This document shows, one piece after another, positions 15,959 to 23,889 of a stretch of DNA of 49,434 nucleotides; within the stretch, counting starts at the first letter, position 1, and each line of letters begins with the position of its first letter. The translations under genes were made by a program, and so were the position numbers. Source of the stretch: CAIKZD01 sp041675165 (lineage in GTDB: Bacteria; Patescibacteriota; Minisyncoccia; Moranbacterales; UBA2206); NCBI GenBank assembly GCA_041675165.1, contig JBAYUI010000006.1:1-49434 (forward strand). The letters are read 5' to 3'. The notes under the pieces were generated by a model. That model was not told where the DNA came from. It was given only the letters and a program-made list of their open reading frames with translations, and made no database searches.

Positions 15959-16456
15959 ATGTTAGCAATACGATTTGCCAGAGTGGGAAAAAAGAATAAA
16001 GCGCAATATAAGATAGTTTTACAGGAAAAAGCGGTGGCTCCGGGAGGACGACACGTGGAAATTCTAGGTTCATATGACCCACATCTTAAGGTTGCTGTTT
16101 TGAAAGAAGATAGGATCAAATATTGGCTCGAAAAAGGCGCGCAAGCTTCAGATACGGCGCATAATCTTTTGGTAACAAAAGGTATTATTGCTGACAAAAA
16201 GCGGGCAGTCAAGATTCCAGCCAAGAAAGTGGAAGAAGTTCCTGTTGCCGAAGCCAAGGCCGAAAAAAAGACTGAAGAGGTTAAGACTGAAGAGATTAAG
16301 ACTGAAGAAACCCCGAAGGAAGAAGTAAAAATTAAAGAAAATCCGAAGGAAGAAATTAAAGCAGAAGAAAAAGCTGAAGAGAAAAAAGAACCCGCCTCCG
16401 CTAAAGCTACGGACGAGGCAAAGGAAATTAAGACTGAGGAAGTGAAAGCTGAATAA
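15959..16456 (+). CDS. rpsP: 30S ribosomal protein S16 with long acidic/basic tail
   Basis: A 165-residue protein. The first 80 or so residues are ordinary S16 (MLAIRFARVGKKNKAQYKIV, GSYDPH, YWLEKGAQASDTAHNLL). The remaining 80 are low-complexity Glu/Lys repeats of units such as KTEEIKTEE and PKEEVKIKENPKEE. Near the end PASAKATDEAKE is encoded by GCTAAAGCTACGGACGAGGC, which resembles an in-frame copy of a mobile repeat found in related genomes. The tail is probably disordered on the ribosome surface. No Shine-Dalgarno is seen. Confidence 0.95.
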   Translation: MLAIRFARVGKKNKAQYKIVLQEKAVAPGGRHVEILGSYDPHLKVAVLKEDRIKYWLEKGAQASDTAHNLLVTKGIIADKKRAVKIPAKKVEEVPVAEAKAEKKTEEVKTEEIKTEETPKEEVKIKENPKEEIKAEEKAEEKKEPASAKATDEAKEIKTEEVKAE

Positions 16457-16475
16457 TTTAATAGATAGCAATTTT

Positions 16476-16569
16476 CCGCAGAAAGTGAGCATAAAAATAA
16501 GCCTCATTTAGGAAATTAAAACACAAAGTTTTAATTTTGGTCGACTGCGGAAACGCAGTTTTTGTTTTT
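16476..16569 (+). promoter_or_regulatory. L10-leader-like attenuator upstream of rplJ
   Basis: CCGCAG (16476-16481) can pair with CTGCGG (16545-16550) to close a leader containing GTGAGC/GCCTCAT elements. The same CTGCG can instead pair with CGCAG (16554-16558) to form a short terminator hairpin followed by TTTTTGTTTTT. The position before rplJ-rplL fits autoregulation by L10(L12)4. Identity with the known L10 leader family is inference. Confidence 0.6.
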
Positions 16570-16682
16570 CTCTACGAATTACGAATCAGTACGAATGTAC
16601 GAATAATTCGCAAGGAAAGGCAAAATATAATTATAACGAATTCGTAATTTGTATATTAGTATAAATTCGTAATTCGCAAAGA
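16570..16682. repeat. AT-rich iterated-word inverted repeat
   Basis: Words based on TACGAATTACGAATCAGTAC in the left half are matched by TTCGTAATTTGTATA and TTCGTAATTCGC in the right half. It sits between the attenuator and rplJ. Confidence 0.7.
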
Positions 16683-16686
16683 ACTC

Positions 16687-17208
16687 ATGCAGACAAAACA
16701 ACAAAAAATAGAATTGGTCAAAGACTTGGCTGAAAAAATCAAAAATTCGAAAGCCGTCGTGTTTTCCGATTTCAAGGGACTGACCGTGAAGAACATGACT
16801 GAACTGCGCAGTGAGTTGAGCGCGAAGGGCGTGGATATGAAAGTGTTCAAAAAAACCTTACTCACCATTGCCTTGAAAGACGCCGGCGTGGAATTGGACG
16901 CGACGAAGTTTGAAGGACAGATCGCGGTGGCAGTGTCGCGCGAAGATGAAGTGGAAGCGGCCAAGATCATTGCCAAGATGGCCAAAGCCAATGAAAATTT
17001 GAAAATAGTCGGCGGCCTTCTGGGAAAGAACATTCTTTCCAAAGAAGAAGTCGTGGCTCTTTCCAAATTGCCTTCCAAGCAGGAAATGCTGGCTAAATTG
17101 GTCGGCACGCTTAATGCTCCGGTATCCGGATTCGTCAATGTGTTGGCGGGCAACCTGCGGGGCTTGGTGCAAGTGTTGAAGGCGGTCGGCGAGTCGAAAG
17201 AAAATTAG
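16687..17208 (+). CDS. rplJ: 50S ribosomal protein L10
   Basis: A 173-residue L10 with the N-terminal VVFSDFKGLTVKNMTELRSE block, GGLLGKNILSKEEV in the middle and a C-terminal helix ending in NLRGLVQVLKAV that anchors L7/L12 dimers. It builds the ribosomal stalk base. The likely attenuator at 16476 controls it together with rplL. Confidence 0.97.
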   Translation: MQTKQQKIELVKDLAEKIKNSKAVVFSDFKGLTVKNMTELRSELSAKGVDMKVFKKTLLTIALKDAGVELDATKFEGQIAVAVSREDEVEAAKIIAKMAKANENLKIVGGLLGKNILSKEEVVALSKLPSKQEMLAKLVGTLNAPVSGFVNVLAGNLRGLVQVLKAVGESKEN

Positions 17209-17297
17209 GAAATGTAACCGTTAAATAATTTAATTTTAATAAATTTAGCCAAAGTCAAGAGCTGACAACTAATGACTGAAGACTAAAAACTAATATT

Positions 17298-17708
17298 ATG
17301 ACAGAAGAAAAAAAGGAAGCAGTAGAAGTGCCGGAAAAATTTCAAAAACTCGTAACCGAGATTGAAAAAATGAGCGTTTTGGACTTGTCCGAGCTCGTGA
17401 AAGTGTTGGAGGAAAAGTTCGGTGTGTCCGCCGCCGCTCCGATGATGATGGGAGCTGCTCCAGCCGCGGCTGAAGCTGGTGCTGCCGCTGAAGAGAAAAG
17501 TGAATTTGACGTGGAAGTGACCGCTTGCGGTGCTTCGAAAATCAACGTGATCAAGGCTGTCAGAGAAATCACCGGCCTGGGCTTGAAAGATGCCAAGGAC
17601 TTGGTGGACGCCGCTCCAAAGGTCATCAAAGAAAAAGTTTCCAAGGAAGAAGCGGAAACTATGAAAAAGAAACTGGAAGAAGCTGGTGCAACCGTAACTT
17701 TGAAATAG
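17298..17708 (+). CDS. rplL: 50S ribosomal protein L7/L12
   Basis: A 136-residue stalk protein. Residues 12-50 form the dimerisation helices, followed by an Ala/Met-rich flexible hinge (AAPMMMGAAPAAAEAGAAAE) and the C-terminal domain with INVIKAVREITGLGLKDAK that binds translation factors. The gap before it (17209-17297) holds iterated words such as GACAACTAATGACTGAAGAC and no Shine-Dalgarno. Confidence 0.97.
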   Translation: MTEEKKEAVEVPEKFQKLVTEIEKMSVLDLSELVKVLEEKFGVSAAAPMMMGAAPAAAEAGAAAEEKSEFDVEVTACGASKINVIKAVREITGLGLKDAKDLVDAAPKVIKEKVSKEEAETMKKKLEEAGATVTLK

Positions 17709-17736
17709 TCTTCTCGTAAGATCAATATTTCACAAA

Positions 17737-17767
17737 AACCTCGCCAATATATGGCGAGGTTTTCATT
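17737..17767 (+). terminator. Rho-independent terminator
   Basis: The stem AACCTCGCCA/TGGCGAGGTT (17737-17746 with 17752-17761) is followed by a short T-rich run. It ends the rplJ-rplL transcript. Confidence 0.8.
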
Positions 17768-17781
17768 TGGGAAAATTTTGG

Positions 17782-17799
17782 TAAGGATTGCAATCCTTA
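17782..17799. promoter_or_regulatory. 18-base palindromic operator candidate upstream of the metal ABC transporter
   Basis: TAAGGATTGCAATCCTTA is a perfect palindrome about 85 bases before the substrate-binding gene. Its size and position suit a metalloregulator such as Zur or MntR, but it does not match a consensus I can name. Confidence 0.4.
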
Positions 17800-17883
17800 T
17801 ATCAAGCATTATCAAAAAAGGATGTCAATAAAGCCGAGAAAATCGCTGGACTGACTTTCTCTGGCATGTTAAATTTAAAGCAT

Positions 17884-18807
17884 ATGAAAAGAAATATAAC
17901 CCTTATCTCATTCCTAGTAATTTTGACCGGCCTAGTTCTTTGGATGGTTAAGAATGATCGATCAACTTCGAGCAACATCAATTCCGGTAAATTATCAGTC
18001 GTTGCCAGTTTTTATCCGCTCTATTTTTTTGCGTCTGAGATTGGTGGTGATAAAGCTCAAGTGATCAATATCACGCCGGCTGGGGCGGAGCCGCACGACT
18101 TTGAGCCGACTCCGCAAGATCTGGTGAAAATGGAAAGCAGCCGGCTCATCGTGCTGAATGGTGGGGGATTGGAAACTTGGCAAAAGAATGTCGAAAAAAA
18201 TATCAATCCCAAAAATACGCAAATAGTGGTGGCTGGTGAAGGCTTGACCATGCAACAAGCAACAGAAAATGGGCAAGGAGGCGTTGATCCGCACGTTTGG
18301 CTTTCGTCAGTGTTAGCCCAGAAAATGGTGGATAAGATTGCACAAAGTTTCGTGCAAGTCGATCCGGTTAGCAAGGATTACTACAATGCCAATGCGGCGG
18401 GGTTGAAAAATAAATTGATGGAACTGGACGCGCAATACAGGAATGGCTTGAAGAGTTGCGCTAAAAAAGATATCATTACTGCACATAGTGCTTTTGCTTA
18501 TCTGGCGGCGGAATATGGTTTTAAACAAGTTTCCATCGCCGGACTTTCACCGGACGCTGAGCCATCTTCCTCTCAATTGGCAAGTCTTGCAAAGTTTGCT
18601 AAGGATAATGGAGTGAAGTACATTTTTTTTGAAAGCTTGGCCAGTCCGAAGCTGGCCGAGACGCTGGCTTCAGAAATCGGGGCGCAAACACTGGTGCTTG
18701 ATCCGCTGGAGGGTCTGAGTACCGAAGATATGTCACGAGGCAAGAACTATTTGACCGTGATGCAGGATAATTTGACTAATTTACGAACCGCACTCGAATG
18801 TCAGTGA
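17884..18807 (+). CDS. znuA: Metal (Zn/Mn) ABC transporter, substrate-binding protein
   Basis: A 307-residue protein of the ZnuA/PsaA family. A single N-terminal hydrophobic anchor (about 5-23) is followed by the metal site residues: His in AEPHDFEPTPQ, His in GVDPHVWL, His in TAHSAFAYLA and an Asp near VLDPLEG. The His-rich loop of strict zinc proteins is absent, so Mn or Zn cannot be told apart here. I start it at the ATG at 17884, the natural start of the membrane anchor; upstream in-frame codons run back to a TTG at 17788 but do not look like a signal peptide. Its stop overlaps the ATPase start by 10 bases. Confidence 0.92.
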   Translation: MKRNITLISFLVILTGLVLWMVKNDRSTSSNINSGKLSVVASFYPLYFFASEIGGDKAQVINITPAGAEPHDFEPTPQDLVKMESSRLIVLNGGGLETWQKNVEKNINPKNTQIVVAGEGLTMQQATENGQGGVDPHVWLSSVLAQKMVDKIAQSFVQVDPVSKDYYNANAAGLKNKLMELDAQYRNGLKSCAKKDIITAHSAFAYLAAEYGFKQVSIAGLSPDAEPSSSQLASLAKFAKDNGVKYIFFESLASPKLAETLASEIGAQTLVLDPLEGLSTEDMSRGKNYLTVMQDNLTNLRTALECQ

Positions 18808-19595
18808 ATCATAATAAAAATATCATCGAAGTGGAAGATGTTTCTTTCGCCTATGCCGGCCGAGGAAATGTTTTGGAACATATCACCTTGGCCATCCATC
18901 AGGGTGATTTTATCGGTCTTGTCGGGCCAAACGGTGCGGGCAAGACGACATTATTCAAAGTGATGTTGAATCTGCTCATTCCACAACAAGGCAAAGTCAG
19001 ATTATTCGGCGTTGATATTCGGAATTTTAGCGATTGGCAGCGTATTGGTTATGTTCCGCAGAAAGCAGTCAATTTTGATGTAAATTTTCCCGCTAGCGCA
19101 TATGAAGTCGTAATGATGGGGCGTTATTCCAGCAAGAAAATGTTCCAAAAAACTTCATCGACGGATAGGATTGCGGTCAAGGACGCTTTGGAAAAAGTTG
19201 GAATGTGGGAAAGTAAAGACGAACTCATTGGGGATCTGTCCGGCGGACAACAACAAAGGATTTTCATCGCGCGGGCGTTGGTCAACTACCCGGAGGTGAT
19301 CTTTCTGGACGAGCCGACCACGGGAGTGGATCGGAAGACCCAGGATAATTTTTATGCGCTGCTGCAAAAATTGAACAAAGAATTGGGGATAACGCTGGTG
19401 CTTGTGTCTCATGACATTGAGAGATTGACACAGGAAGTGATGCACATCGCGTGCGTAGACAAAACACTGACGTGCCACGTTTCGCCGGAGGAATATCTCA
19501 GAGAGAGCAAGTCTCTGCATGTCCACGGAGAGGATGTCAAAATAATAACTCATCATCATCACCCCGCACCAAATTCCGAAAGCAATCTCAGGTAA
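18798..19595 (+). CDS. znuC: Metal (Zn/Mn) ABC transporter, ATP-binding protein
   Basis: A 265-residue ABC ATPase. Walker A GPNGAGKTT, Q-loop GYVPQK, signature LSGGQQQR, Walker B VIFLDEPT and switch His in VLVSHDIE are all present. The C-terminal 60 residues are unusual for histidines: LHVHGE and ITHHHHPAP, which suggests zinc sensing or binding and favours zinc as the substrate. It overlaps znuA by 10 bases and is separated from the permease by 87 bases. Confidence 0.94.
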   Translation: MSVNHNKNIIEVEDVSFAYAGRGNVLEHITLAIHQGDFIGLVGPNGAGKTTLFKVMLNLLIPQQGKVRLFGVDIRNFSDWQRIGYVPQKAVNFDVNFPASAYEVVMMGRYSSKKMFQKTSSTDRIAVKDALEKVGMWESKDELIGDLSGGQQQRIFIARALVNYPEVIFLDEPTTGVDRKTQDNFYALLQKLNKELGITLVLVSHDIERLTQEVMHIACVDKTLTCHVSPEEYLRESKSLHVHGEDVKIITHHHHPAPNSESNLR

Positions 19596-19673
19596 CCCTG
19601 GATTTTTTTCTCGGAATCGCCTGCGGCTTGGTTTTTACATAAAATAAAATTTAACCCGTGAATTGGTGCGGGG
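19562..19673. repeat. inverted repeat bridging the znuC end and the znuB leader
   Basis: CCCCGCACC (19562-19570) plus AAATTC pairs with GAATT plus GGTGCGGGG (19665-19673). The stem of about 14 base pairs (one bulge) encloses about 80 bases including the znuC stop. It could fold in the mRNA and set permease expression. Confidence 0.55.
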
Positions 19674-19682
19674 CAAGCGACT

Positions 19683-20477
19683 ATGGATATCTTTCAATAC
19701 AGTTTCATAATCAGGGGTCTTGAGGCGGGGATCATTGTGGCCGTCATCGCGCCGGCTATCGGAATTTTCTTGGTGCTCCGCCGCTATTCCTTGATCGCGG
19801 ACACATTGGCTCATGTTTCTTTGGCGGGCATAGCGCTGGGCTTGCTTTTAGGCATAAATCCGGTGTTGACAGCCTTGGGCACGGCCGTAGCAGCCTCTCT
19901 CGGCATAGAACGTCTCAGGACATCCAGCCGAGTCTATGGCGAGTCGGCTCTGGCGCTTTTTCTTTCCGGCTCGCTCGCTTTGGCCGTAGTCATCCTGAGC
20001 CTGACGCATAATTTCAATGCGAATCTTTTCGGTTATCTTTTCGGCAGCATCGTGACAGTGACAGCTGCGGATGTTTGGATAATTCTGGCACTGGCGGTGG
20101 TTGTCATTGGAATGCTCTTGATTTTTTATAAATCATTGGTGTATGTCGCGTTTGACGAAGAGGCGGCCAAGGTCAGCGGCGTACCGGTCTGTCAAGTGAA
20201 CACCGTGCTCATCATTCTGGCGGCTCTCACGGTAGCGCTGGCTATCCCAATTGTTGGCGTCTTACTCATTGCGGCGCTCATCGTCATTCCCGTAGTGACG
20301 GCCTTGCAGCTCAAGAAAAGTTTTATGGCTACAATTATGTACGCGGAAATAGTTTCTATTTTTTCTGTCATTGCCGGAATCTTAGCTTCTTTCTATTTCA
20401 ACCTCTCCACCGGTGGCACTATCGTGCTTATTATGTTAGCCATTTTTGCGACAGTGCTTGTTTTGGGGAAAAAATAG
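19683..20477 (+). CDS. znuB: Metal (Zn/Mn) ABC transporter, permease
   Basis: A 264-residue ABC-3 family permease with about eight membrane helices. Family blocks include FLVLRRYSLIADTLAHVSLAG near the start and IPIVGVLLIAALIVIPVVTA. It completes the transporter with the two upstream genes and is last in the operon. Confidence 0.94.
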   Translation: MDIFQYSFIIRGLEAGIIVAVIAPAIGIFLVLRRYSLIADTLAHVSLAGIALGLLLGINPVLTALGTAVAASLGIERLRTSSRVYGESALALFLSGSLALAVVILSLTHNFNANLFGYLFGSIVTVTAADVWIILALAVVVIGMLLIFYKSLVYVAFDEEAAKVSGVPVCQVNTVLIILAALTVALAIPIVGVLLIAALIVIPVVTALQLKKSFMATIMYAEIVSIFSVIAGILASFYFNLSTGGTIVLIMLAIFATVLVLGKK

Positions 20478-20495
20478 AAAAAGTGTCACATTTCG

Positions 20496-20524
20496 TGGAC
20501 AGAGTTGTATATATCGTGTAGAAT
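20496..20524 (+). promoter_or_regulatory. promoter of the 3D-domain gene
   Basis: TGGACA (20496-20501), a 17-base spacer and TAGAAT (20519-20524). The leader is about 70 bases and ends in a strong AGGAGGG. Confidence 0.65.
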
Positions 20525-20602
20525 AGGAAAAGGCTTAAAACAAAGTTTTCTGCCGGTCACATTGCCTTGTAATCGTTCTTTTAAAAATAGGAGGGAAAAA
20601 TT

Positions 20603-21199
20603 TTGAAGAAAGGTATTTTATCGCTTATTGCAGTGATTTTGGTTCTGTCTTTTTATCAAACTGTCAAACTGGATGAGTCCATTAAACATGATGCTCCGGC
20701 CTTGCAAGATCAAGGAGAGGTGTATAAACCTCAAGAGAGTGTCATAAATAATGAGCCTATTCGACCTGACTCACTGAAAGAAGATCCGGAAAAGGCCGAA
20801 CCGAAAAATCTTGCCCCACCCAAAGCGGTGGAAAATGTGAAGGTCACTGCCTATGCTTCTTGTGATTCGATCCCCAAAGGGATCAAGAATTACAAAAAAA
20901 TCAGAAGAAGGAACGGAACCGGCACGGGCATAACCAAAAGCGGTGAAAAAGTTAATGGGGAGGTTACCTTGGTGAGCGGTAAAAAAATTCGCAAGAATAT
21001 CGCCGCCGCCGATCTTCGTTATTATCCCATAGGGACGCTTTTTTACGTGCCGGAAATTGATAAAACTTTTGAGGTCAAGGATATAGGCGGAAGCGTCAAG
21101 GGCAAGCACCACATAGATATCTACATAGACGACTATGTAGATGCTATTAGATGGGGAAATCCAAAGCTCAAAGTATGGGTTATGGTAGCCCAGAAATGA
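20603..21199 (+). CDS. Secreted 3D-domain protein, probable murein-acting enzyme
   Basis: A 198-residue protein starting with TTG; AGGAGGG seven bases upstream fixes this start. An N-terminal membrane anchor (about 4-20) is followed by an 80-residue Pro/Glu-rich linker, then a 3D-type double-psi barrel (about 85-196). The barrel contains VTAYASCDS, the line IAAADLRYYPIGTLFYVPE, VKDIGGSVKG and HIDIYIDDY, giving the three conserved Asp of the family. Related domains (YuiC, MltA) cleave peptidoglycan, so it may remodel the wall. It has its own promoter and terminator, so it is a single-gene unit. Confidence 0.88.
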   Translation: MKKGILSLIAVILVLSFYQTVKLDESIKHDAPALQDQGEVYKPQESVINNEPIRPDSLKEDPEKAEPKNLAPPKAVENVKVTAYASCDSIPKGIKNYKKIRRRNGTGTGITKSGEKVNGEVTLVSGKKIRKNIAAADLRYYPIGTLFYVPEIDKTFEVKDIGGSVKGKHHIDIYIDDYVDAIRWGNPKLKVWVMVAQK

Positions 21200-21235
21200 A
21201 AACGCACGAAACACAACGCACAATGTGCAAAAGTG

Positions 21236-21263
21236 GACAGTCTTTTAGGCTGTCTATTTTTTT
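21236..21263 (+). terminator. Rho-independent terminator
   Basis: The stem GACAG/CTGTC, extended by G-U pairs, is followed by a TATTTTTTT run. It serves the 3D-domain gene. Confidence 0.7.
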
Positions 21264-21270
21264 ATATTAA

Positions 21271-21308
21271 AAAACCCCATAGGCGCAGTGGCAACCTATG
21301 GGGTTTTT
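21271..21308. terminator. bidirectional terminator
   Basis: AAAAACCCCATAGG pairs with CCTATGGGGTTTTT (around 21283 and 21295). Flanking A and T runs allow it to act on both the convergent 3D-domain gene and the minus-strand gene at 21323. Confidence 0.85.
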
Positions 21309-21322
21309 GATTGGAATAAAGC

Positions 21323-21772
21323 TCACTCTTCCATTCCTATCTCTGATTCTGATTTTCTGATGTAATGAGAGCATTCAGGGCTGATGGGTTCGTCTAAAAT
21401 GGCACTGACCCGGCAGATGCTCTTCTGGTATTCTTCATTTTCCGGATCAAGCCTCAGGGCTTTTTTGAAATGCTTTCTCGCAATCAAGAAATTTTCCCTG
21501 GGTTTCAACTCTACGAGGGATATTCTTTGAAAATTTATCATACCCAGCACGTATTCTATCCGAGCTCTTTCTTTTCCCGCTGTGTCCATCAGTTTTTTCA
21601 GGCAAACTATTTGATCGTTCTCGTTTGCCAATGCGTCACATTTTTCCATTTCAATATTGAAATCGATATTGTTTTTCCCCACCGGTTGTGCTCTTGATGG
21701 AATTGGTATGAAGATTGTTAGCATCAGCGTTATAGCCAGCAGAATGGGGATTGTAAACGAATGCAAATTCAT
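21323..21772 (-). CDS. secreted protein with TPR-like end, unknown function
   Basis: A 149-residue protein. A signal peptide (about 1-28, hydrophobic with AxA-like ending before QPVGKNN) is followed by a charged region with a few Cys (EKCDALAN, IVCLKKLMD) and a TPR-like helix pair near residues 95-120 (ARKHFKKALRLDPENEEYQ). I chose the ATG at 21772 because GAGAGG lies eight bases before it; a GTG at 21781 is also in frame. This is one of the few genes here with a clear Shine-Dalgarno. I do not recognise the family. It is probably periplasmic or surface located. Confidence 0.7.
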   Translation of the reverse strand: MNLHSFTIPILLAITLMLTIFIPIPSRAQPVGKNNIDFNIEMEKCDALANENDQIVCLKKLMDTAGKERARIEYVLGMINFQRISLVELKPRENFLIARKHFKKALRLDPENEEYQKSICRVSAILDEPISPECSHYIRKSESEIGMEE

Positions 21773-21875
21773 GACAAGCACCTCTCTTTTTAAAGGAAGA
21801 TTTTTTGATTTAGGGGTTGATTTAAAGGACTTAAATGATAGACTAGCATATTTCTATTGTTTTGTAAAGGTAATC

Positions 21876-21903
21876 AAAAAACAGCCTATTCAAGCTGTTT
21901 TTT
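21876..21903. terminator. bidirectional terminator
   Basis: AAAAAACAGC pairs with GCTGTTTTTT (21876-21885 with 21894-21903). On the minus strand it follows tRNA-Gln and ends the dnaX-tRNA transcript. Confidence 0.85.
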
Positions 21904-21910
21904 GTGTTTG

Positions 21911-21982
21911 TTGCCCGGGTAGGATTCGGACCTACGCATGGGGGCTTCAAAGGCCCCTGCCTTACCACTTGGCTACCGGGCA
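21911..21982 (-). tRNA. tRNA-Gln(UUG)
   Basis: It folds as a complete cloverleaf: acceptor TGCCCGG/CCGGGCA, D arm GCCAAGTGGTAAGGC, anticodon stem GGGGC/GCCCC with loop CTTTGAA (anticodon TTG), and T arm GTAGG/CCTAC with loop TCCGAAT. The 3' CCA is not encoded. It lies 20 bases downstream of dnaX on the same strand and is probably co-transcribed. Confidence 0.95.
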
Positions 21983-22002
21983 TTGCATTAAATGAGTCAA
22001 CT

Positions 22003-23676
22003 TCATTCCTCGACGACTTTCCCACCCATAATTTGCAAAGCTGAATCAAGGAGGGAGTCTTGTTCGCCGGGCTTTTCAGTGATCGTCGGCGCATCAGGTT
22101 TTTTGATGGTCAGGGTCTTGTCTTGGATGATATCGATATGAACACGCACTTTCAGTATCTTACTAAAAACTTCTTCGACTGTCAATTTGTTCTTGTGCTC
22201 GTCCAATTTTTCCCGATAAAAATCATAGGGCGTGGCCAGGGTGATTTTTGCGTCTGAGAGTTTGATCGGTTGGCAGTTGGAGAGGAGGACGGAAAGAGAA
22301 TGATTGAATGGGCGGATGTCGATGAGCAAACGCGGCCAATTAGATTTCACGTCGCCCATATCCAAATTTATATCCGTATCGGAAGATTCTTTTGGCAAAT
22401 CATTGTCAGATTGCCGAATGGTTGAATCGTTTTTGCTTTCTTCAGAATTAGTGTTGGATATCTCTGCTGGTTGGACATTGTTTGTTTCTTGTTTCTTGTT
22501 TCTTGTTTCTTGACTGGTAGTTTTTGCTTCAGGATCATTTCCGCCTTGCACGTTATACGGAATATTTTCTGCCGGTGCTTTGGCTGGAAAAGTACGTGTG
22601 GCTTTGATGACGGCGATTTCGAGCGGAAGCTGGGGGAGGACGGAAGCGGAAATTTTGCCTTGGGCTTCGAGGAAAAGATTGATGGCGGAGAGGATGTCGG
22701 CCAGTTCGGCGCTAGAGGCCAGTGCCAGCATAGCTTTCAGCTGTTCCTCAGGCACTTCGAAAGAAAAATGTTTTTTCAGTTCCGGATCGATTTTAAGCAG
22801 CATGAGTTGGCGCAGATAGTTGATGAGGGATCTGTTGAAAACTTGCAGATCGTATCCGTCTTCGAATAGTTGATTGATTTTGGCAATAGCCGCAGCAGAA
22901 TCTTTTTTGAGTAATGCGGTCGTGATTTCAGTAATGATTTTTCGATCAGCTGTGCCGAGCAGTTCTTCCACTTCGGCCACGGTGATGTTTTTGTCTTCCA
23001 AAGAAATGATCTGACCGAGCAGCGATTCGGCGTCACGCATGCCGCCTTCAGCTGAAATTGCGATCATTTCCAACGCTTCTTTCTCAATTTTCACTTTCTC
23101 CGCCTTGGCAATCAGTTCCATCTTTTCGATAATATTTTGGATGGGTAGACGTTCAAAATCGAAACGTTGGCAACGGCTCAGGATGGTTTCGGGGACCTTG
23201 TGGATTTCGGTGGTAGCTAATATGAAAACAACATGAGCCGGCGGTTCTTCCAGGGTTTTCAAAAGTGCATTGAAAGCTCCCGTAGAAAGCATATGGACTT
23301 CATCAATGATGTAGACTTTATATTTGAGAGAAGCATTGGCCAGGGCGACGGTTTCTCTCAGTTCGCGGATGTTGTCCACGCCGGTGTTGGACGCGGCATC
23401 AATCTCAATGATGTCGAGCGATTTTTTGGAATCAATTATTTTGCAAGCTGGACATTTTTCACATGGTTGACCATCCTTTAAACTTTCACAATTAATCGTC
23501 TTGGCCAAAATCCGCGCGATGGAAGTTTTGCCGGTGCCGCGCGGCCCGGTGAAGAGATACGCCTGTCCGATGCGCCCGTTTTTCACGGAGTTAGAAAGCG
23601 TGCGCACGATGTGCGCTTGGCCGATGACTTCGGCAAAGTTTTTCGGACGATATTTGCGATAGAGTGTTTCAGACAT
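22003..23676 (-). CDS. dnaX: DNA polymerase III subunit gamma/tau
   Basis: A 557-residue clamp-loader ATPase. Walker A GPRGTGKTS, the zinc module CESLKDGQPCEKCPAC, Walker B IIDEVHML and sensor SRCQRFDF are present in the first 200 residues, then domain III to about 370. The region from about 380 to 450 is a disordered linker containing SQETRNKKQETNN, encoded by four tandem CAAGAAA-type words (about 22480-22512). A C-terminal tau-like domain follows. The start is the ATG at 23676, with an in-frame TTG two codons earlier. Confidence 0.96.
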   Translation of the reverse strand: MSETLYRKYRPKNFAEVIGQAHIVRTLSNSVKNGRIGQAYLFTGPRGTGKTSIARILAKTINCESLKDGQPCEKCPACKIIDSKKSLDIIEIDAASNTGVDNIRELRETVALANASLKYKVYIIDEVHMLSTGAFNALLKTLEEPPAHVVFILATTEIHKVPETILSRCQRFDFERLPIQNIIEKMELIAKAEKVKIEKEALEMIAISAEGGMRDAESLLGQIISLEDKNITVAEVEELLGTADRKIITEITTALLKKDSAAAIAKINQLFEDGYDLQVFNRSLINYLRQLMLLKIDPELKKHFSFEVPEEQLKAMLALASSAELADILSAINLFLEAQGKISASVLPQLPLEIAVIKATRTFPAKAPAENIPYNVQGGNDPEAKTTSQETRNKKQETNNVQPAEISNTNSEESKNDSTIRQSDNDLPKESSDTDINLDMGDVKSNWPRLLIDIRPFNHSLSVLLSNCQPIKLSDAKITLATPYDFYREKLDEHKNKLTVEEVFSKILKVRVHIDIIQDKTLTIKKPDAPTITEKPGEQDSLLDSALQIMGGKVVEE

Positions 23677-23782
23677 AAACAATGAGGAAATTACAAATTA
23701 CAAAATCCAAATTTCAAATAAAAAACAAAGAGATGCCCCTTTATAGTCAGAATAGTAACATTTTTAATGAGTTGCGTCACTA

Positions 23783-23811
23783 TTGACTTCCGGTTCGTTT
23801 TGTGCTAGTAT
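23783..23811 (+). promoter_or_regulatory. promoter of the 123-residue protein
   Basis: TTGACT (23783-23788), a 17-base spacer and TAGTAT (23806-23811). The dnaX side of this gap (23690-23722) holds only one arm of an AT-rich word repeat. Confidence 0.7.
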
Positions 23812-23889
23812 AGTAAGTCAGTCGTGTTGGCTGATAGTTTAACAAGTAAGTGAGAAACAATTTTCGAAAGAGATAAAGGAGAAAACGCT

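Noticed and set aside
17788..17883. Longer start for the metal-binding lipoprotein-like gene
   Set aside because: The extra 32 residues would precede the membrane anchor, begin inside the palindrome and show no signal-peptide character.
20603..21199. RlpA-type septal protein
   Set aside because: The DIGGSVKG and HIDIYIDDY pattern fits the 3D domain better than RlpA, and no SPOR domain is present.
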